From positions 310,001 to 374,000 of the forward strand of contig NZ_VWWP01000001.1 in the NCBI RefSeq assembly GCF_011752975.1: a stretch of DNA of 64,000 nt. The letters are read 5' to 3'. The stretch is from Chryseobacterium sp. Tr-659. GTDB lineage: Bacteria > Bacteroidota > Bacteroidia > Flavobacteriales > Weeksellaceae. Position 1 is the stretch's first letter; every line of letters begins with the position of its first letter. This document shows, in pieces, positions 1 through 9,277 of this stretch. A model generated the notes under the pieces. It did no database searches. It saw only the letters and a program-made list of their open reading frames with translations, and was not told the origin of the DNA. Made by a program: the position numbers and the translations under genes.

Positions 1-1
1 G

Positions 2-73
2 CTGAAAGGAGTAACAAGAACAGAAACTTTTATATCTTTGGAACAAGGTATTTACAGACAATTGAAAGTATAA
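2..73 (+). CDS. C-terminal end of an Lrp/AsnC-type regulator (partial)
   Basis: The first 72 bases read as 23 codons plus a stop, open at the left edge. The residues LKGVTRTETFISLEQG resemble the last strand and helix of the Lrp/AsnC ligand-binding (RAM) domain, where a 'gV.rTeT.isL' pattern is usual. It stops 6 bases before deoC, so the two may be co-transcribed. Only the tail is visible, so the family call is tentative. Confidence 0.5.
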   Translation: MKGVTRTETFISLEQGIYRQLKV

Positions 74-79
74 CAAATT

Positions 80-823
80 ATGAACATAGCCCAATATTTG
101 GATTCAACCTACCTGAAAACACCAGAACAATCAGGTATTTCTAACGAAGAAACACTTCAGAAAGATAAAGAACTTGCTCAGGAAGCTATTGATAATGGCA
201 TTTTTGCCGTAATGATCCGCCCGGATTATGTAGCCGAGATCAAGAAATATATTCAGGAAAGAAATTCAAATGTTGCAGTAGGAACCGTAATAGGTTTTCA
301 CGAAGGAACGTATTCAGTTGAAGAAAAGCTTGCAGAAGCTGCAAAAGCAATTGAAGACGGTGCAGATGAATTGGATTTTGTCATTAATTACAATGCTTAC
401 CTTCAGGGGAATACAGAATTGGTAAAAGAGGAATTTGTAAAATGTACCGGATTAGCTCTGGAACATCATAAAGTTGCTAAATGGATTATTGAAATTGCAG
501 CCTTAACAGATATACAAATTGCAGATATTACCAAGCATATTTCCAGTTGGGCAGAAGAAAGCTTCTCTGAAAACGATTGGTCAAATATTTTTGTAAAATC
601 TTCAACAGGATTCTATAAAACTACAGATGGAAAACCTAATGGTGCTACATTTGAAGGGGTAAAGATTATGCTTGACCATGCAGGAAAGCTCCCTGTAAAG
701 GCAGCCGGTGGTGTAAGAACTCCGGAAGATGCAGAAAAAATGATCAGTATGGGAGTGAAGAGAATCGGAACTTCTTCAGCATTAGCTTTGATTAAAGATG
801 AAGCTTCATCAGAAGGATATTAA
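80..823 (+). CDS. deoC: Deoxyribose-phosphate aldolase
   Basis: Cleaves 2-deoxyribose-5-phosphate to glyceraldehyde-3-phosphate and acetaldehyde in deoxynucleoside breakdown; cytoplasmic class I aldolase. The 247-residue length fits the family. The Schiff-base segment FVKSSTGF lies near residues 173-180, followed by the glycine-rich phosphate-binding part KAAGGVRTPEDA and IGTSSA near the end. The ATG start is 6 bases after the preceding gene's stop. A strong hairpin follows. No other deo genes are in view, so whether it serves salvage or a wider catabolic route cannot be told here. Confidence 0.95.
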   Translation: MNIAQYLDSTYLKTPEQSGISNEETLQKDKELAQEAIDNGIFAVMIRPDYVAEIKKYIQERNSNVAVGTVIGFHEGTYSVEEKLAEAAKAIEDGADELDFVINYNAYLQGNTELVKEEFVKCTGLALEHHKVAKWIIEIAALTDIQIADITKHISSWAEESFSENDWSNIFVKSSTGFYKTTDGKPNGATFEGVKIMLDHAGKLPVKAAGGVRTPEDAEKMISMGVKRIGTSSALALIKDEASSEGY

Positions 824-844
824 AATAACTATCAATAAAAACAG

Positions 845-872
845 AAAACCATCAATTCAATTGATGGTTTTT
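845..872. terminator. Bidirectional intrinsic terminator between deoC and dusB
   Basis: AAAACCATCAA pairs with TTGATGGTTTT, with T-rich DNA on both sides. It sits between the convergent deoC and dusB genes and can serve both. Confidence 0.85.
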
Positions 873-877
873 GTTTT

Positions 878-1873
878 TTATATCTGTGCCTGATATTCTT
901 CGTAAAACTGTTGGGTTTCCTTTATTAGGCTGTCCATTTCTTCCAATGTGAATACTTCCAGGAATCTTTTTCTGAATTCTTTGAAATGAGGAATACCTCT
1001 GAAATAATTGCTGTAATGCTGCCTCATTTCAACTAATCCCAGTCTTTCTCCTTTCCATTCTGCGCTCCATTCCGCATGTTGGCGTACTGCCAATAATCGA
1101 TCTGAAATAGTTGGCTCAGGTAAATGTTCTCCGGTTTTAAAGAAATGCTTGATCTCGTTAAAAATCCATGGATAGCCTATGGCTGCACGTCCAATCATAA
1201 TTCCGTCACATGCATACTTTTGCTTATATTCTAAAGCTTTTTCAGGAGAATCAATATCACCATTTCCAAAAATCGGAATCTCAATATTAGGATTTTGTTT
1301 GATTCTTGAAATATGCTCCCAGTCTGCTTCACCTTTGTACATCTGTGCACGGGTTCTGGCATGTATGGTAAGAGCCTTGATTCCTGTTTCCTGTAAACGT
1401 TCTGCCACCTCATCAATATTAATGCTGGTGCTGTCCCATCCTAAACGGGTTTTAACGGTTACGGGAAGATGAGTAGAGCTTACAACAGCTTTCGTAAGAC
1501 GAACCATAAGGTCTATGTCTTTTAAAACGCCTGCTCCTGCACCTTTGCAGACAACTTTTTTTACAGGGCAGCCGAAATTAATATCCACCAGGTCAGGATT
1601 TACCGTCTCAACAATTCTTGCAGACATCGCCATTGCCTCTTCATCGCCACCAAAGATCTGTATTCCTACAGGTCTCTCATAATCAAAGATGTCCAGCTTC
1701 TTACGGCTTTTGATAGCATCACGAATTAAACCTTCGGAAGAAATAAATTCCGAATACATAAGATCTGCACCATGCATTTTACATAAACGTCTGAACGGAG
1801 GATCACTTACGTCTTCCATCGGAGCCAGCAAAAGTGGAAATTCCGGCAGTTCTATGTTGCCTATTTTTATCAT
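878..1873 (-). CDS. dusB: tRNA-dihydrouridine synthase, DusB type
   Basis: FMN enzyme that reduces uridine to dihydrouridine in the tRNA D-loop. The N-terminus has APMEDVSDPPFRRLC (about residues 17-31), typical of the Dus TIM barrel. The catalytic cysteine lies in NFGCPVKKVV (about 99-108), and the FMN phosphate region GNGDI.S...A and IGRAAIGYPW is present. Length 331 fits. A TAAATTTG box ends only 4 bases before the ATG, suggesting a leaderless message. It converges on deoC. Confidence 0.95.
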   Translation of the reverse strand: MIKIGNIELPEFPLLLAPMEDVSDPPFRRLCKMHGADLMYSEFISSEGLIRDAIKSRKKLDIFDYERPVGIQIFGGDEEAMAMSARIVETVNPDLVDINFGCPVKKVVCKGAGAGVLKDIDLMVRLTKAVVSSTHLPVTVKTRLGWDSTSINIDEVAERLQETGIKALTIHARTRAQMYKGEADWEHISRIKQNPNIEIPIFGNGDIDSPEKALEYKQKYACDGIMIGRAAIGYPWIFNEIKHFFKTGEHLPEPTISDRLLAVRQHAEWSAEWKGERLGLVEMRQHYSNYFRGIPHFKEFRKRFLEVFTLEEMDSLIKETQQFYEEYQAQI

Positions 1874-1877
1874 GGTG

Positions 1878-1885
1878 CAAATTTA
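1878..1885 (-). promoter_or_regulatory. -7 promoter box for dusB, leaderless spacing
   Basis: Read on the minus strand the box is TAAATTTG, a full match to the Bacteroidota TAnnTTTG -7 consensus. Four bases (CACC) separate it from the dusB ATG, so transcription should begin at or next to the start codon. Confidence 0.6.
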
Positions 1886-2071
1886 CGAAATTCTGAAAAA
1901 ATAAAATTTTACAATGATCAGTATTATTGGGTGTTTTGTTTGTGTTTATTTATTTAAGGGATTTTATGAAATTATGTTTAATTTTTATTTAATTTATGTG
2001 ATTGATTTTCAATTAATTTTAAATTTTATTGAAAATATTTTTTTATATTTAGTTAAATAAAAATTAATAAT

Positions 2072-4042
2072 ATGAGAAAAATTCTATTTTGTTTGATCGC
2101 AAGTATCGTTGCGTCAAATTTTTATTCACAAGTGAGCGTGTCCGCAACAGCCGGAACAACAACAGGAACTTATACTACATTAAAAGATGCATTTGATGCA
2201 GTTAATGCAGGTACACACCAAGGGGCAATTTCAATCAGTATCACAGGAAACACTACAGAGACAGCTACAGCCAGTCTGAATGCCAGTGGAGGAACTACAA
2301 GTTACACTTCGGTTGTTATTAAGCCGGCAACAGGAGTGAATGCAACGATCTCAGGAGAGGTTGCGAGCGCTCCTCTGATAAAGATATTAGGAAGTAATAT
2401 TACGTTGGACGGAAGCAATGTAGCTGCAGGAACAACAAGAAACCTTACCCTTACCAATATTTCCGCAACAGCACCGCAGGTACTTACTTTCATTGCAACT
2501 TCTGCAGCGGCTGCCAATACCAATATTATGGTTAAAAACCTGAATATTGTCAATGGGATCAATACCTCTTCGGCCATGGTAATGTATGACGGGAATACTA
2601 CACCAACCGGAGGTTTCTTTAATAATGTTACCATCCAGAATAATGCTATAAAGAAAGCCTATATGGGTATTTATTTATTTGCAGCTATCGCAGCAGGTAA
2701 TGGAGCCAACACATTGGTAACCGGCAATGATATAAGTGCTACAGGTACAGATGTTAATCGTCTTGGTGGAGTATATGTACAAGGAGCAGACGGTGTTACT
2801 GTGAGCAATAATACAATTGGTAATTTTGAAACGACCAATGCCGAAATCAAAAGAGGAATATGGTTTGCAACAGGAACGGTTAATTCTTCAATTATCTCAA
2901 ATACAATTACCAATCTGGGGTATACCGGTACATCAACCGGAGGTGCTTCAGGGATAACTGTAACGTCTGGTAATACAGGAGCATCTGCAGTTGCCAACGT
3001 TATGATAAGAGGGAATACAATTTCCAATTTTAACTCCGGCGGAACAGGAACTCTTTTTGCTGGAATCTATGCCGGAGGGACTTCAACATCAGGAATGATC
3101 ATCGATAAAAATAAAATAAGCGGCGTGAAGAATACCAATGTTAACGGATATGGTGCACAAGGGATTTATCTGGCTTCTACAAGTAATACATCCAATATTT
3201 TGGTCTCTAACAATATTGTGAATGGAGTAGCTGGCTATGGATATTCTTCAGGTGGGGGAACAAATGATAATGGAAACGGAATTATTATAGCATCCGGAGG
3301 TGGATATAAATTATATTACAATACAGTGGTAATGGATGTCAACCAGACTGTTGCAGGAAGACCATCAGCATTTAATGTTACCAGTGCAGTAACTGCAGCT
3401 GCAGGAATTGATGTCAGAAACAATATTTTTGTTAATTCTCAAACCCAGACGGGTGATCGTTATACCATTTATTCAGGAGCAGCCAATACTGTATTTTCTA
3501 CTATTAATTATAATGATTATTATACTTCCGGAACTAATCTCGGATATATCGGTGGAGCAGCAAAAGCTTTACTTTCTGATATTCAGACTGGATTTGGAGG
3601 AAATGCAAATTCTTTAAATATTCTGCCGGTATTCGTATCCGCTACAGATTTCCATTTATCTGCTACAGGGAACAATGCTCTTGATAACAAAGGTACTCCA
3701 GTGGCTGAAGTAACTTTAGATGCAGATGGAAATACAAGAAATGCAACAACTCCCGATCTTGGATCTTATGAATTTACAGCGGCAGTTATGGCTGTAAATG
3801 AAACAACAAAAAATAATAAAGTAAACTTCTATCCGAATCCGGTCTTAGATTACCTTTACATTAATAATGACAGCAGAATTAAAGATGTTGAGGTATATAA
3901 TATTTCAGGACAAAGAGTTCTCAGCGAAGTTATCAATGCGGAAAAAGGTTCTGTAGATATGAGAAAAGCTCCTGCAGGAACTTATATTTTGAAAGTGAAT
4001 ACAGAAAAAGGCTCACAATCAATTAAGGTGATTAAAAGGTAA
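2072..4042 (+). CDS. Secreted right-handed beta-helix protein with T9SS type A sorting tail
   Basis: A 656-residue exported protein of unknown activity. It has a signal peptide (residues 1-20, ending near NFYSQ) and a long Asn/Thr/Gly-rich body with repeated turns such as 'NNTIGNF', 'GNTISNF' and 'DKNKISG', as in parallel beta-helix surface proteins. The last 75 residues form a type IX sorting domain (VNFYPNPVLDYLYI..., VYNISGQRVL, AGTYILKV, KVIKR). The protein should therefore cross the outer membrane by T9SS and lose its tail. The gene stands alone between an AT-rich 200-base upstream region and a terminator. The Thr/Ala/Asn-rich composition suggests an adhesin or polysaccharide-binding role, but no catalytic motif is visible. 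Confidence 0.85.
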   Translation: MRKILFCLIASIVASNFYSQVSVSATAGTTTGTYTTLKDAFDAVNAGTHQGAISISITGNTTETATASLNASGGTTSYTSVVIKPATGVNATISGEVASAPLIKILGSNITLDGSNVAAGTTRNLTLTNISATAPQVLTFIATSAAAANTNIMVKNLNIVNGINTSSAMVMYDGNTTPTGGFFNNVTIQNNAIKKAYMGIYLFAAIAAGNGANTLVTGNDISATGTDVNRLGGVYVQGADGVTVSNNTIGNFETTNAEIKRGIWFATGTVNSSIISNTITNLGYTGTSTGGASGITVTSGNTGASAVANVMIRGNTISNFNSGGTGTLFAGIYAGGTSTSGMIIDKNKISGVKNTNVNGYGAQGIYLASTSNTSNILVSNNIVNGVAGYGYSSGGGTNDNGNGIIIASGGGYKLYYNTVVMDVNQTVAGRPSAFNVTSAVTAAAGIDVRNNIFVNSQTQTGDRYTIYSGAANTVFSTINYNDYYTSGTNLGYIGGAAKALLSDIQTGFGGNANSLNILPVFVSATDFHLSATGNNALDNKGTPVAEVTLDADGNTRNATTPDLGSYEFTAAVMAVNETTKNNKVNFYPNPVLDYLYINNDSRIKDVEVYNISGQRVLSEVINAEKGSVDMRKAPAGTYILKVNTEKGSQSIKVIKR

Positions 4043-4070
4043 AAAAAGAGTTATATCCAATTTAATATAA

Positions 4071-4102
4071 AACCCCAATAGTTCATATTGGGGTTATTTT
4101 TT
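4071..4102. terminator. Intrinsic terminator, shared by convergent genes
   Basis: AACCCCAATA pairs with TATTGGGGTT around a GTTCA loop and is followed by ATTTTTTA on the plus strand. The minus strand also runs into T-rich sequence. It lies between the beta-helix gene and the large barrel gene. Confidence 0.85.
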
Positions 4103-4117
4103 AGGATTGTTGTAAAA

Positions 4118-7100
4118 TTAGAAACTTGCCTTTACCTGCATGCTTCCGATATGGATTGTTCTGTCTCCGGAATTTCTTCCTTCATAATTTAGATTCAACT
4201 GAATGAATGAGTTGATAGCCTGTTGAATGAATACACTCCATACCTGGTTTTTCCCCGGTTTTAGCCCGTCCAGCATCTGGTTTCCTACGATACTGAAATT
4301 ATTTCCTGTGAAATTATTACTGATGAATGAGAAGTTTCCGCGGATAGATGTCTTTCTGCGCTCCCATTGAATAGTTCCTGTAATATCAAAAGCTTTAAGG
4401 AGTTCTTCGCCGTCCAATCTCTGTTTCTGACGGAAAGCAGAAGAAAGCTCGGCCTGGATGGCATCTGTAAATTTATAAGTGGCCTTAGGCTTTGTCTCAA
4501 AATTATTTAAACGGTAATCTCTGGTTGTAAACAGCTGAGAAGAATTTTTAATATCATGTACAGAATTCTCCCAGTCTACTCTGAATTCTTTATTGAACCA
4601 ATATCCGATGTTCAGGAAATGAGAGGTCTGTTCCCGTTCTTCATTACTGAAATTAGCATTGATAAGGTTATCATTGGTAATGAATCTGTAGTTTCCGTTC
4701 CAGCCTGATTTGTCAGTCGGGTTAAATTGCACAGAGGCAAGAATATTCTGATTTTTGAGGATTTGATCACTGTTCTTTTCAAAAGGATTCAGAACAAGAA
4801 CCTTGTCTTTTTTATAGAAAGAATTTTGAGAGTTTAATGAAATATTGAAATTCCAGCGTTTTAAAAATCCGTTTTCAGAGTTAAAAACAATTGCAGGATT
4901 AACAAATAAAGCCAGCTGTAACTTGTTTTTATTGGAAGGAATATATCGCACAGAATTGGTATAAACACGGATGTATTGTGCAAGATCAGAATATTCGGCA
5001 ATTTCAAATTCATCCAATTGCTGAATCCCATCTCCGTTGTAATCCGTCCACTTATAAATCCCTTGTCCGTCTGTTACTTTAATATATTGAAATTCTCTTT
5101 GTGCTTCCTGTCCGTTTCCTAGTTCATAAAAAGCCTGAAGACGCATCCCGTTTCTGAAAAGCTGCTGATTATAAAGGATATTTCCAACCACAAAATCATT
5201 ATTTCTCGTTACATCAGATTCCGCTCCGGAATAGAAGAATTTTCGGTAATGTAATAAGGCATTTAATGTTGTTCTTTCTGTTTTAATGATCTGGCTTTCG
5301 AGCATTACCCCCAAAATATTATTCATATTCTGGAGCCTGTTGTCACGCACCGAGTCATTATCTCTCATATATACTTTTGCCAATAATTTGGTTCTTGTAC
5401 TATCCCCGATTTTCTTTTGTACGAAAAGTTCTTTCCAGCTGAAACTCGTAACATCCATCAACTGGGTATCATTGTATTTCTTTTCGTTGTGTTCCATGCT
5501 TCCTCCAATGGCCCAGCTTCCTTTTTTACCTGTAAATTCTGTGGAAACTCCACCACGGATGAATTTGGTGTCCTGAAGGGTAGCAGTCGTATTCAGGTAG
5601 GAAAAATTTCCTTTAGTAAAGAATTTTCCTGAGATCCAACCAAAATCCAGATCATTTTTAAGTCCTTTATAAGAATTCAGTTCATTTAAATAATTGACAC
5701 GATAATTCAATGTAGATTTGTTATTCCATTTATTCAGGAAGCTGAAAATAAATCTGTTTTGAGTTTTCTGGTTAAATTCTTGGGTAAGGTTAAAATCTCT
5801 GGAGAATTCCACATCATTGATACGATCAAGAATATGAAACTGTCTGTCAATGTATTGGTATTCGAAACTTGGTGTTCCTTTCCATGAATTTTTTGTAAAG
5901 CTTTTATTTCCGAAAATACGCCATGCATATCCTATATTCTGATCAGAATCTTTGGAGGAAAATAAATTAACATCATAATTACTCAGGGAAATATCGGCTC
6001 CTATTTTTCCTTCATTGAGTAAATATTCAGAATTTAAAGAGTACACCTGAGATTTTTGAGGAGAAGGAAGTTTTCTTACTGCCCTGTAATCTCCGGCATT
6101 AGGACCTACATATTCAAAAACACGTCCGTTGTTGGTAGTTTGTGCAATTTTATAATCTCCCAGATTAGCCCCGAAATAGGTGAACGAAACCTGATAAAGC
6201 GTTAAACTGGAATCTGTAGAAAATTCATAGAAATTTCCTGCTGTATTTAATTTATATAAAATTTTATTAACATCATATTCAGTAACAACTCCGGATGGGG
6301 CATACATCAGATTAGGATCATTTCCTGCATTAGCCAGTATCTGTTCATCTTCTTTGGAAAGACTGAGAGCAAGTGGTGCATTTTTGTTGTCATTTTCCAT
6401 GAACCAGTTTAATCCTACTTTAAACTTTTCTCTCTGGTGTTCAAGCTTTCCGGTAAATAAATATCTTGAATAATTCCTGTTGGCGTAGTTATAAGAAATC
6501 GTAATGAAATTCTGTTGGAAAATAGGCCGGAAGCTGGTAAAGGTAACCTCACCTGTATTGTAGTTGATAACATAATCCTGGTTTTCTCCACGTTTCATTA
6601 AAATCCCGTCAATGAAAACCTGTTCAGATCCGGAGATCAGAGTAATAAACTGTTCTCCGTTTTTACCCGTGAGACGATAAGGTCCCTGATTACCTTCAAC
6701 ACCCTGAAAACGAATTCTATGAAACTCACTTCGTGCCACCCCCGCAGAGATATCTACAAAAGTTTTATTTTCTTTCCCAAATTCCGTCTGGAACTGGATT
6801 CCCATACTTCTTCTTTGGTATTTGGCAAAATAGTTTTTAGCCTCTACAAGATCAAGGTGCCCGGCTCTAAGGATAGATTTATCCTTAATATTCAACTGCA
6901 TGTAGATTTTGTCAAACTCTTCTAAAGTTTGTGTATAACCATCAGCCTGGATAGGGAGATTATGATCAGAAATACTAGCCAGAATTGTAACATCTTTTGA
7001 TAATCTTCCGGAAATCTGAAGATCCATAGAACTTTGTACAGATTGTCCCTGATTATTACCAAAGGTGATTCCACGAATAATAGAACCTTTTGAATTAAGT

Positions 7101-7345
7101 TCTCCTAAAAATCTCTTTTTATCATTTTTTGCCAGTACAGCTTCGTCAATAATGATTTTATTATGTGTTCTTATAAAATCAAGGGTGTCCTTTGCAAAGA
7201 TATCCTGCTCCAGTCTTGCAGCAAGGATACTGTCTCGTTTAATGCTGTCCTCCGGAACATTAGGATTTTTCCATGAAAATACCTGAGCATTTCCCGAAAA
7301 TATGCCTAAAAAAAACAAAACGAATAGAATGATAAAATTCCGCAA
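4118..7345 (-). CDS. Large predicted outer-membrane beta-barrel protein, unknown function
   Basis: A 1075-residue protein with a signal peptide (about residues 1-20, ending GNAQ). After a short N-terminal region come long stretches of alternating aromatic and polar residues, as in barrel strands, and the chain ends in ...MQVKASF with a C-terminal Phe, typical of outer-membrane barrels. One segment near residues 240-275 (GSEQVFIDGILMKRGENQDY, then VINYNTGEVTF) looks like a repeated surface-domain motif seen in uncharacterised Bacteroidota proteins. The start is TTG: an in-frame TAA lies two codons upstream and no ATG precedes the signal peptide. An EF-hand-like DYNGDGIQQLDEFE stretch is also present. 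It is not a classic TonB receptor because no TonB box or plug is seen. Function unknown. Confidence 0.75.
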   Translation of the reverse strand: MRNFIILFVLFFLGIFSGNAQVFSWKNPNVPEDSIKRDSILAARLEQDIFAKDTLDFIRTHNKIIIDEAVLAKNDKKRFLGELNSKGSIIRGITFGNNQGQSVQSSMDLQISGRLSKDVTILASISDHNLPIQADGYTQTLEEFDKIYMQLNIKDKSILRAGHLDLVEAKNYFAKYQRRSMGIQFQTEFGKENKTFVDISAGVARSEFHRIRFQGVEGNQGPYRLTGKNGEQFITLISGSEQVFIDGILMKRGENQDYVINYNTGEVTFTSFRPIFQQNFITISYNYANRNYSRYLFTGKLEHQREKFKVGLNWFMENDNKNAPLALSLSKEDEQILANAGNDPNLMYAPSGVVTEYDVNKILYKLNTAGNFYEFSTDSSLTLYQVSFTYFGANLGDYKIAQTTNNGRVFEYVGPNAGDYRAVRKLPSPQKSQVYSLNSEYLLNEGKIGADISLSNYDVNLFSSKDSDQNIGYAWRIFGNKSFTKNSWKGTPSFEYQYIDRQFHILDRINDVEFSRDFNLTQEFNQKTQNRFIFSFLNKWNNKSTLNYRVNYLNELNSYKGLKNDLDFGWISGKFFTKGNFSYLNTTATLQDTKFIRGGVSTEFTGKKGSWAIGGSMEHNEKKYNDTQLMDVTSFSWKELFVQKKIGDSTRTKLLAKVYMRDNDSVRDNRLQNMNNILGVMLESQIIKTERTTLNALLHYRKFFYSGAESDVTRNNDFVVGNILYNQQLFRNGMRLQAFYELGNGQEAQREFQYIKVTDGQGIYKWTDYNGDGIQQLDEFEIAEYSDLAQYIRVYTNSVRYIPSNKNKLQLALFVNPAIVFNSENGFLKRWNFNISLNSQNSFYKKDKVLVLNPFEKNSDQILKNQNILASVQFNPTDKSGWNGNYRFITNDNLINANFSNEEREQTSHFLNIGYWFNKEFRVDWENSVHDIKNSSQLFTTRDYRLNNFETKPKATYKFTDAIQAELSSAFRQKQRLDGEELLKAFDITGTIQWERRKTSIRGNFSFISNNFTGNNFSIVGNQMLDGLKPGKNQVWSVFIQQAINSFIQLNLNYEGRNSGDRTIHIGSMQVKASF

Positions 7346-7431
7346 GTCTTAAAAAAAATAATCCGTAAAAATAATTAAAAAATGTTAATACTAATAGATT
7401 TAGAATTATTAACAGAAATTTAATCCAAATA

Positions 7432-7463
7432 TTGTGGGGTTTTGAAAATTCCCTGTAATTTTG
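7432..7463 (+). promoter_or_regulatory. Promoter of the small T9SS cargo gene at 7498
   Basis: TTG (7432-7434), 21 bases, then TAATTTTG (7456-7463), a full match to TAnnTTTG. The ATG follows 34 bases later. Confidence 0.6.
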
Positions 7464-7497
7464 CTACTGAAATTATTAATACTAAAATTTTTAAATC

Positions 7498-8265
7498 ATG
7501 AAAAAACTTTATTCGTTTTTTGCTACAGTAATGTTAGCAAGTGGGATTTTTGCTCAAACAGTGTTTAGCGCTACATTTGATGATGTAACTGGAACTGGAG
7601 GAAATGATGGATCTTGGAGTGGATCTGCTGCAGGTAGTGGATTTTCAGATGGATCAACTTCTTACACAACTGGTGGTAACTGGACTTTTGCGAAAGTTTA
7701 TAAAGGAAATGGATGTCTTAAGGCAGGTACAAGTAGTTTAAAAGGTTCAATTACAACTCCAACTATAAATTTAGTAGGATCTGCTACTTTAACATTTAGA
7801 GCAGGTGCATGGGATGGAAATAGTGAAAAAACTACTTTAAATATATCTGCAAATGGTGCTACCTTAAGCCAGGCGAACGTAACAATTGTAAAAGGAGCGT
7901 TTTCTAACTATACAGTAGATATTACAGGAGCTACAGGGGCTGTAACACTTACATTTGAAGGATCTACAGCTGCTAACAGCAGATTCTTCATTGATGATAT
8001 TGTTGTTGCTAATAGTGGAACTCTGGCTGTTGCTGATACGAAAGCATCTGTGAAGAGCCTTATTAAAAATACTTCAGTAGACCATGAAATTACTTTCGGG
8101 GCTAAATCAGAAGTTAAAATTTTTAATGCAAACGGACAATTAGTTAAATCTGCTTCCGTAGCAGAAAACGAAGCATTAAATGTTTCAGAGCTTCAGAAAG
8201 GAATGTATTTTGTAACTGGAACTGTAAACGGTAAATTTGTTTCAGAGAAAGTGATTAAAAAATAA
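7498..8265 (+). CDS. Small secreted protein with T9SS-type tail
   Basis: A 255-residue exported protein. Residues 1-19 (MKKLYSFFATVMLASGIFA) form a signal peptide. Residues 25-175 are a Gly/Ser/Thr-rich beta-sandwich-like domain ending in FFIDDIVV, a feature of choice-of-anchor or jelly-roll modules. The last 60 residues resemble the T9SS sorting tail (VKIFNANGQLVKSA, LQKGMYFVTGTV, SEKVIKK), but the usual YPNP start of that tail is absent. It is the first of three adjacent genes of similar design, each with its own terminator, so they are probably transcribed separately. No catalytic residues are recognised. Confidence 0.75.
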   Translation: MKKLYSFFATVMLASGIFAQTVFSATFDDVTGTGGNDGSWSGSAAGSGFSDGSTSYTTGGNWTFAKVYKGNGCLKAGTSSLKGSITTPTINLVGSATLTFRAGAWDGNSEKTTLNISANGATLSQANVTIVKGAFSNYTVDITGATGAVTLTFEGSTAANSRFFIDDIVVANSGTLAVADTKASVKSLIKNTSVDHEITFGAKSEVKIFNANGQLVKSASVAENEALNVSELQKGMYFVTGTVNGKFVSEKVIKK

Positions 8266-8295
8266 CACTTTTAATTAACTTATTGTTAAATATAT

Positions 8296-8326
8296 AACGT
8301 CATTTGATATAAATGACGTTTTTTTT
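8296..8326 (+). terminator. Intrinsic terminator after the 7498 gene
   Basis: AACGTCATTT pairs with AAATGACGTT (loop GATAT), followed by eight T residues. Confidence 0.9.
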
Positions 8327-8358
8327 GTAGTTTTATTCTGTAATGAAAAATCATTTTT

Positions 8359-9150
8359 ATGAAAAAAATATTTACAGTTTTAACAGCGTTGGCTGCATTT
8401 ACGTTTTCAAATGCTCAGAATTTGATCACTAATGGCGGCCTTGAGACATGGACGGATCCGTCTGTAAAGCCAGATGGATGGTTTAGTATGGCAGGAGGCT
8501 CTAAAGAGACTTCAATTGTACATAGTGGAAATAATTCAATTAAACTTTCTCCGGTTTCTGTGAGCACAAATGGGAATTTGGATTATGTTGATGTTGCTGT
8601 TTCAGAAAATACTGATTACACAATTTCTTACTGGATCCTTGACAATGATACAAATGCCAGAGGAAGACATTGGATTCAGTTCAGAACTGCAACTGCTAAT
8701 ATTTCCCCGGCTTCCGGAAATCCCTTCCAGCCTGCTGCTTACAGTACAGACAATGCAAACTGGGTGAATGTTACTGCTACTGCTACAACACTTCCCGGTA
8801 CGACAATCTTAAGAGTAAGTTTAAGAGTATATGCCCAGAATAATGTGACTACAGGTGCTATCTATTTTGATGATATCGTTCTTGCACAAGCTGGTACTTT
8901 AGGAACTAAAAACCCTGATATCCTTAAAAACAGTGTTAAACTTTCCAATACACTTGTAAAAAATTCTTTTTATCTTTATTTAACAGGTAATGCTGAAGTA
9001 AAGCTTGTTTCTGCTGCAGGTCAGTTATTTGAAACTAAGAAAGTAAGAGATTTTGCTACGTTTGATGCATCAAAACTTCCTGTGGGAGTAAATTTTGTGC
9101 AGATTTACCAGAATGGAAATGTTATTGTTAAGAAGATTTTGAAACAATAA
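8359..9150 (+). CDS. Small secreted protein with carbohydrate-binding-like fold and T9SS-type tail
   Basis: A 263-residue exported protein. It has a signal peptide (MKKIFTVLTALAAFTFSNA) and then a module beginning NLITNGGLETW and ending AIYFDDIVLAQ. This 'NG.FE.W ... FDD' layout is that of CBM4/9-type jelly rolls. The C-terminal 75 residues carry a weak T9SS-like tail (EVKLVSAAGQLFETKKV, LPVGVNFVQIYQNG, VKKILKQ), again without YPNP. It is the middle gene of three related neighbours. Binding to glycans is only inferred from the fold-like pattern. Confidence 0.7.
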   Translation: MKKIFTVLTALAAFTFSNAQNLITNGGLETWTDPSVKPDGWFSMAGGSKETSIVHSGNNSIKLSPVSVSTNGNLDYVDVAVSENTDYTISYWILDNDTNARGRHWIQFRTATANISPASGNPFQPAAYSTDNANWVNVTATATTLPGTTILRVSLRVYAQNNVTTGAIYFDDIVLAQAGTLGTKNPDILKNSVKLSNTLVKNSFYLYLTGNAEVKLVSAAGQLFETKKVRDFATFDASKLPVGVNFVQIYQNGNVIVKKILKQ

Positions 9151-9167
9151 TTATTATATCAGTAAAC

Positions 9168-9204
9168 AAATCCGCTGTTTTAATAGAATAGCGGATTTTT
9201 TTTG
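9168..9204 (+). terminator. Intrinsic terminator after the 8359 gene
   Basis: AAATCCGCT pairs with AGCGGATTT, followed by a T run. Confidence 0.85.
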
Positions 9205-9230
9205 TCCTTTATTTCTTAATTTGGTGGTAT

Positions 9231-9238
9231 TATTTTTG
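9231..9238 (+). promoter_or_regulatory. -7 promoter box of the lamin-tail-like gene
   Basis: TATTTTTG matches TAnnTTTG and lies 39 bases before the ATG at 9278. It falls inside the longer open frame that could begin at TTG 9221, which favours the downstream start. No clear -33 TTG is seen at the right distance. Confidence 0.45.
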
Positions 9239-9277
9239 ATTATTTTTAATTACAAATCCATTTCTAAAACGATTACG

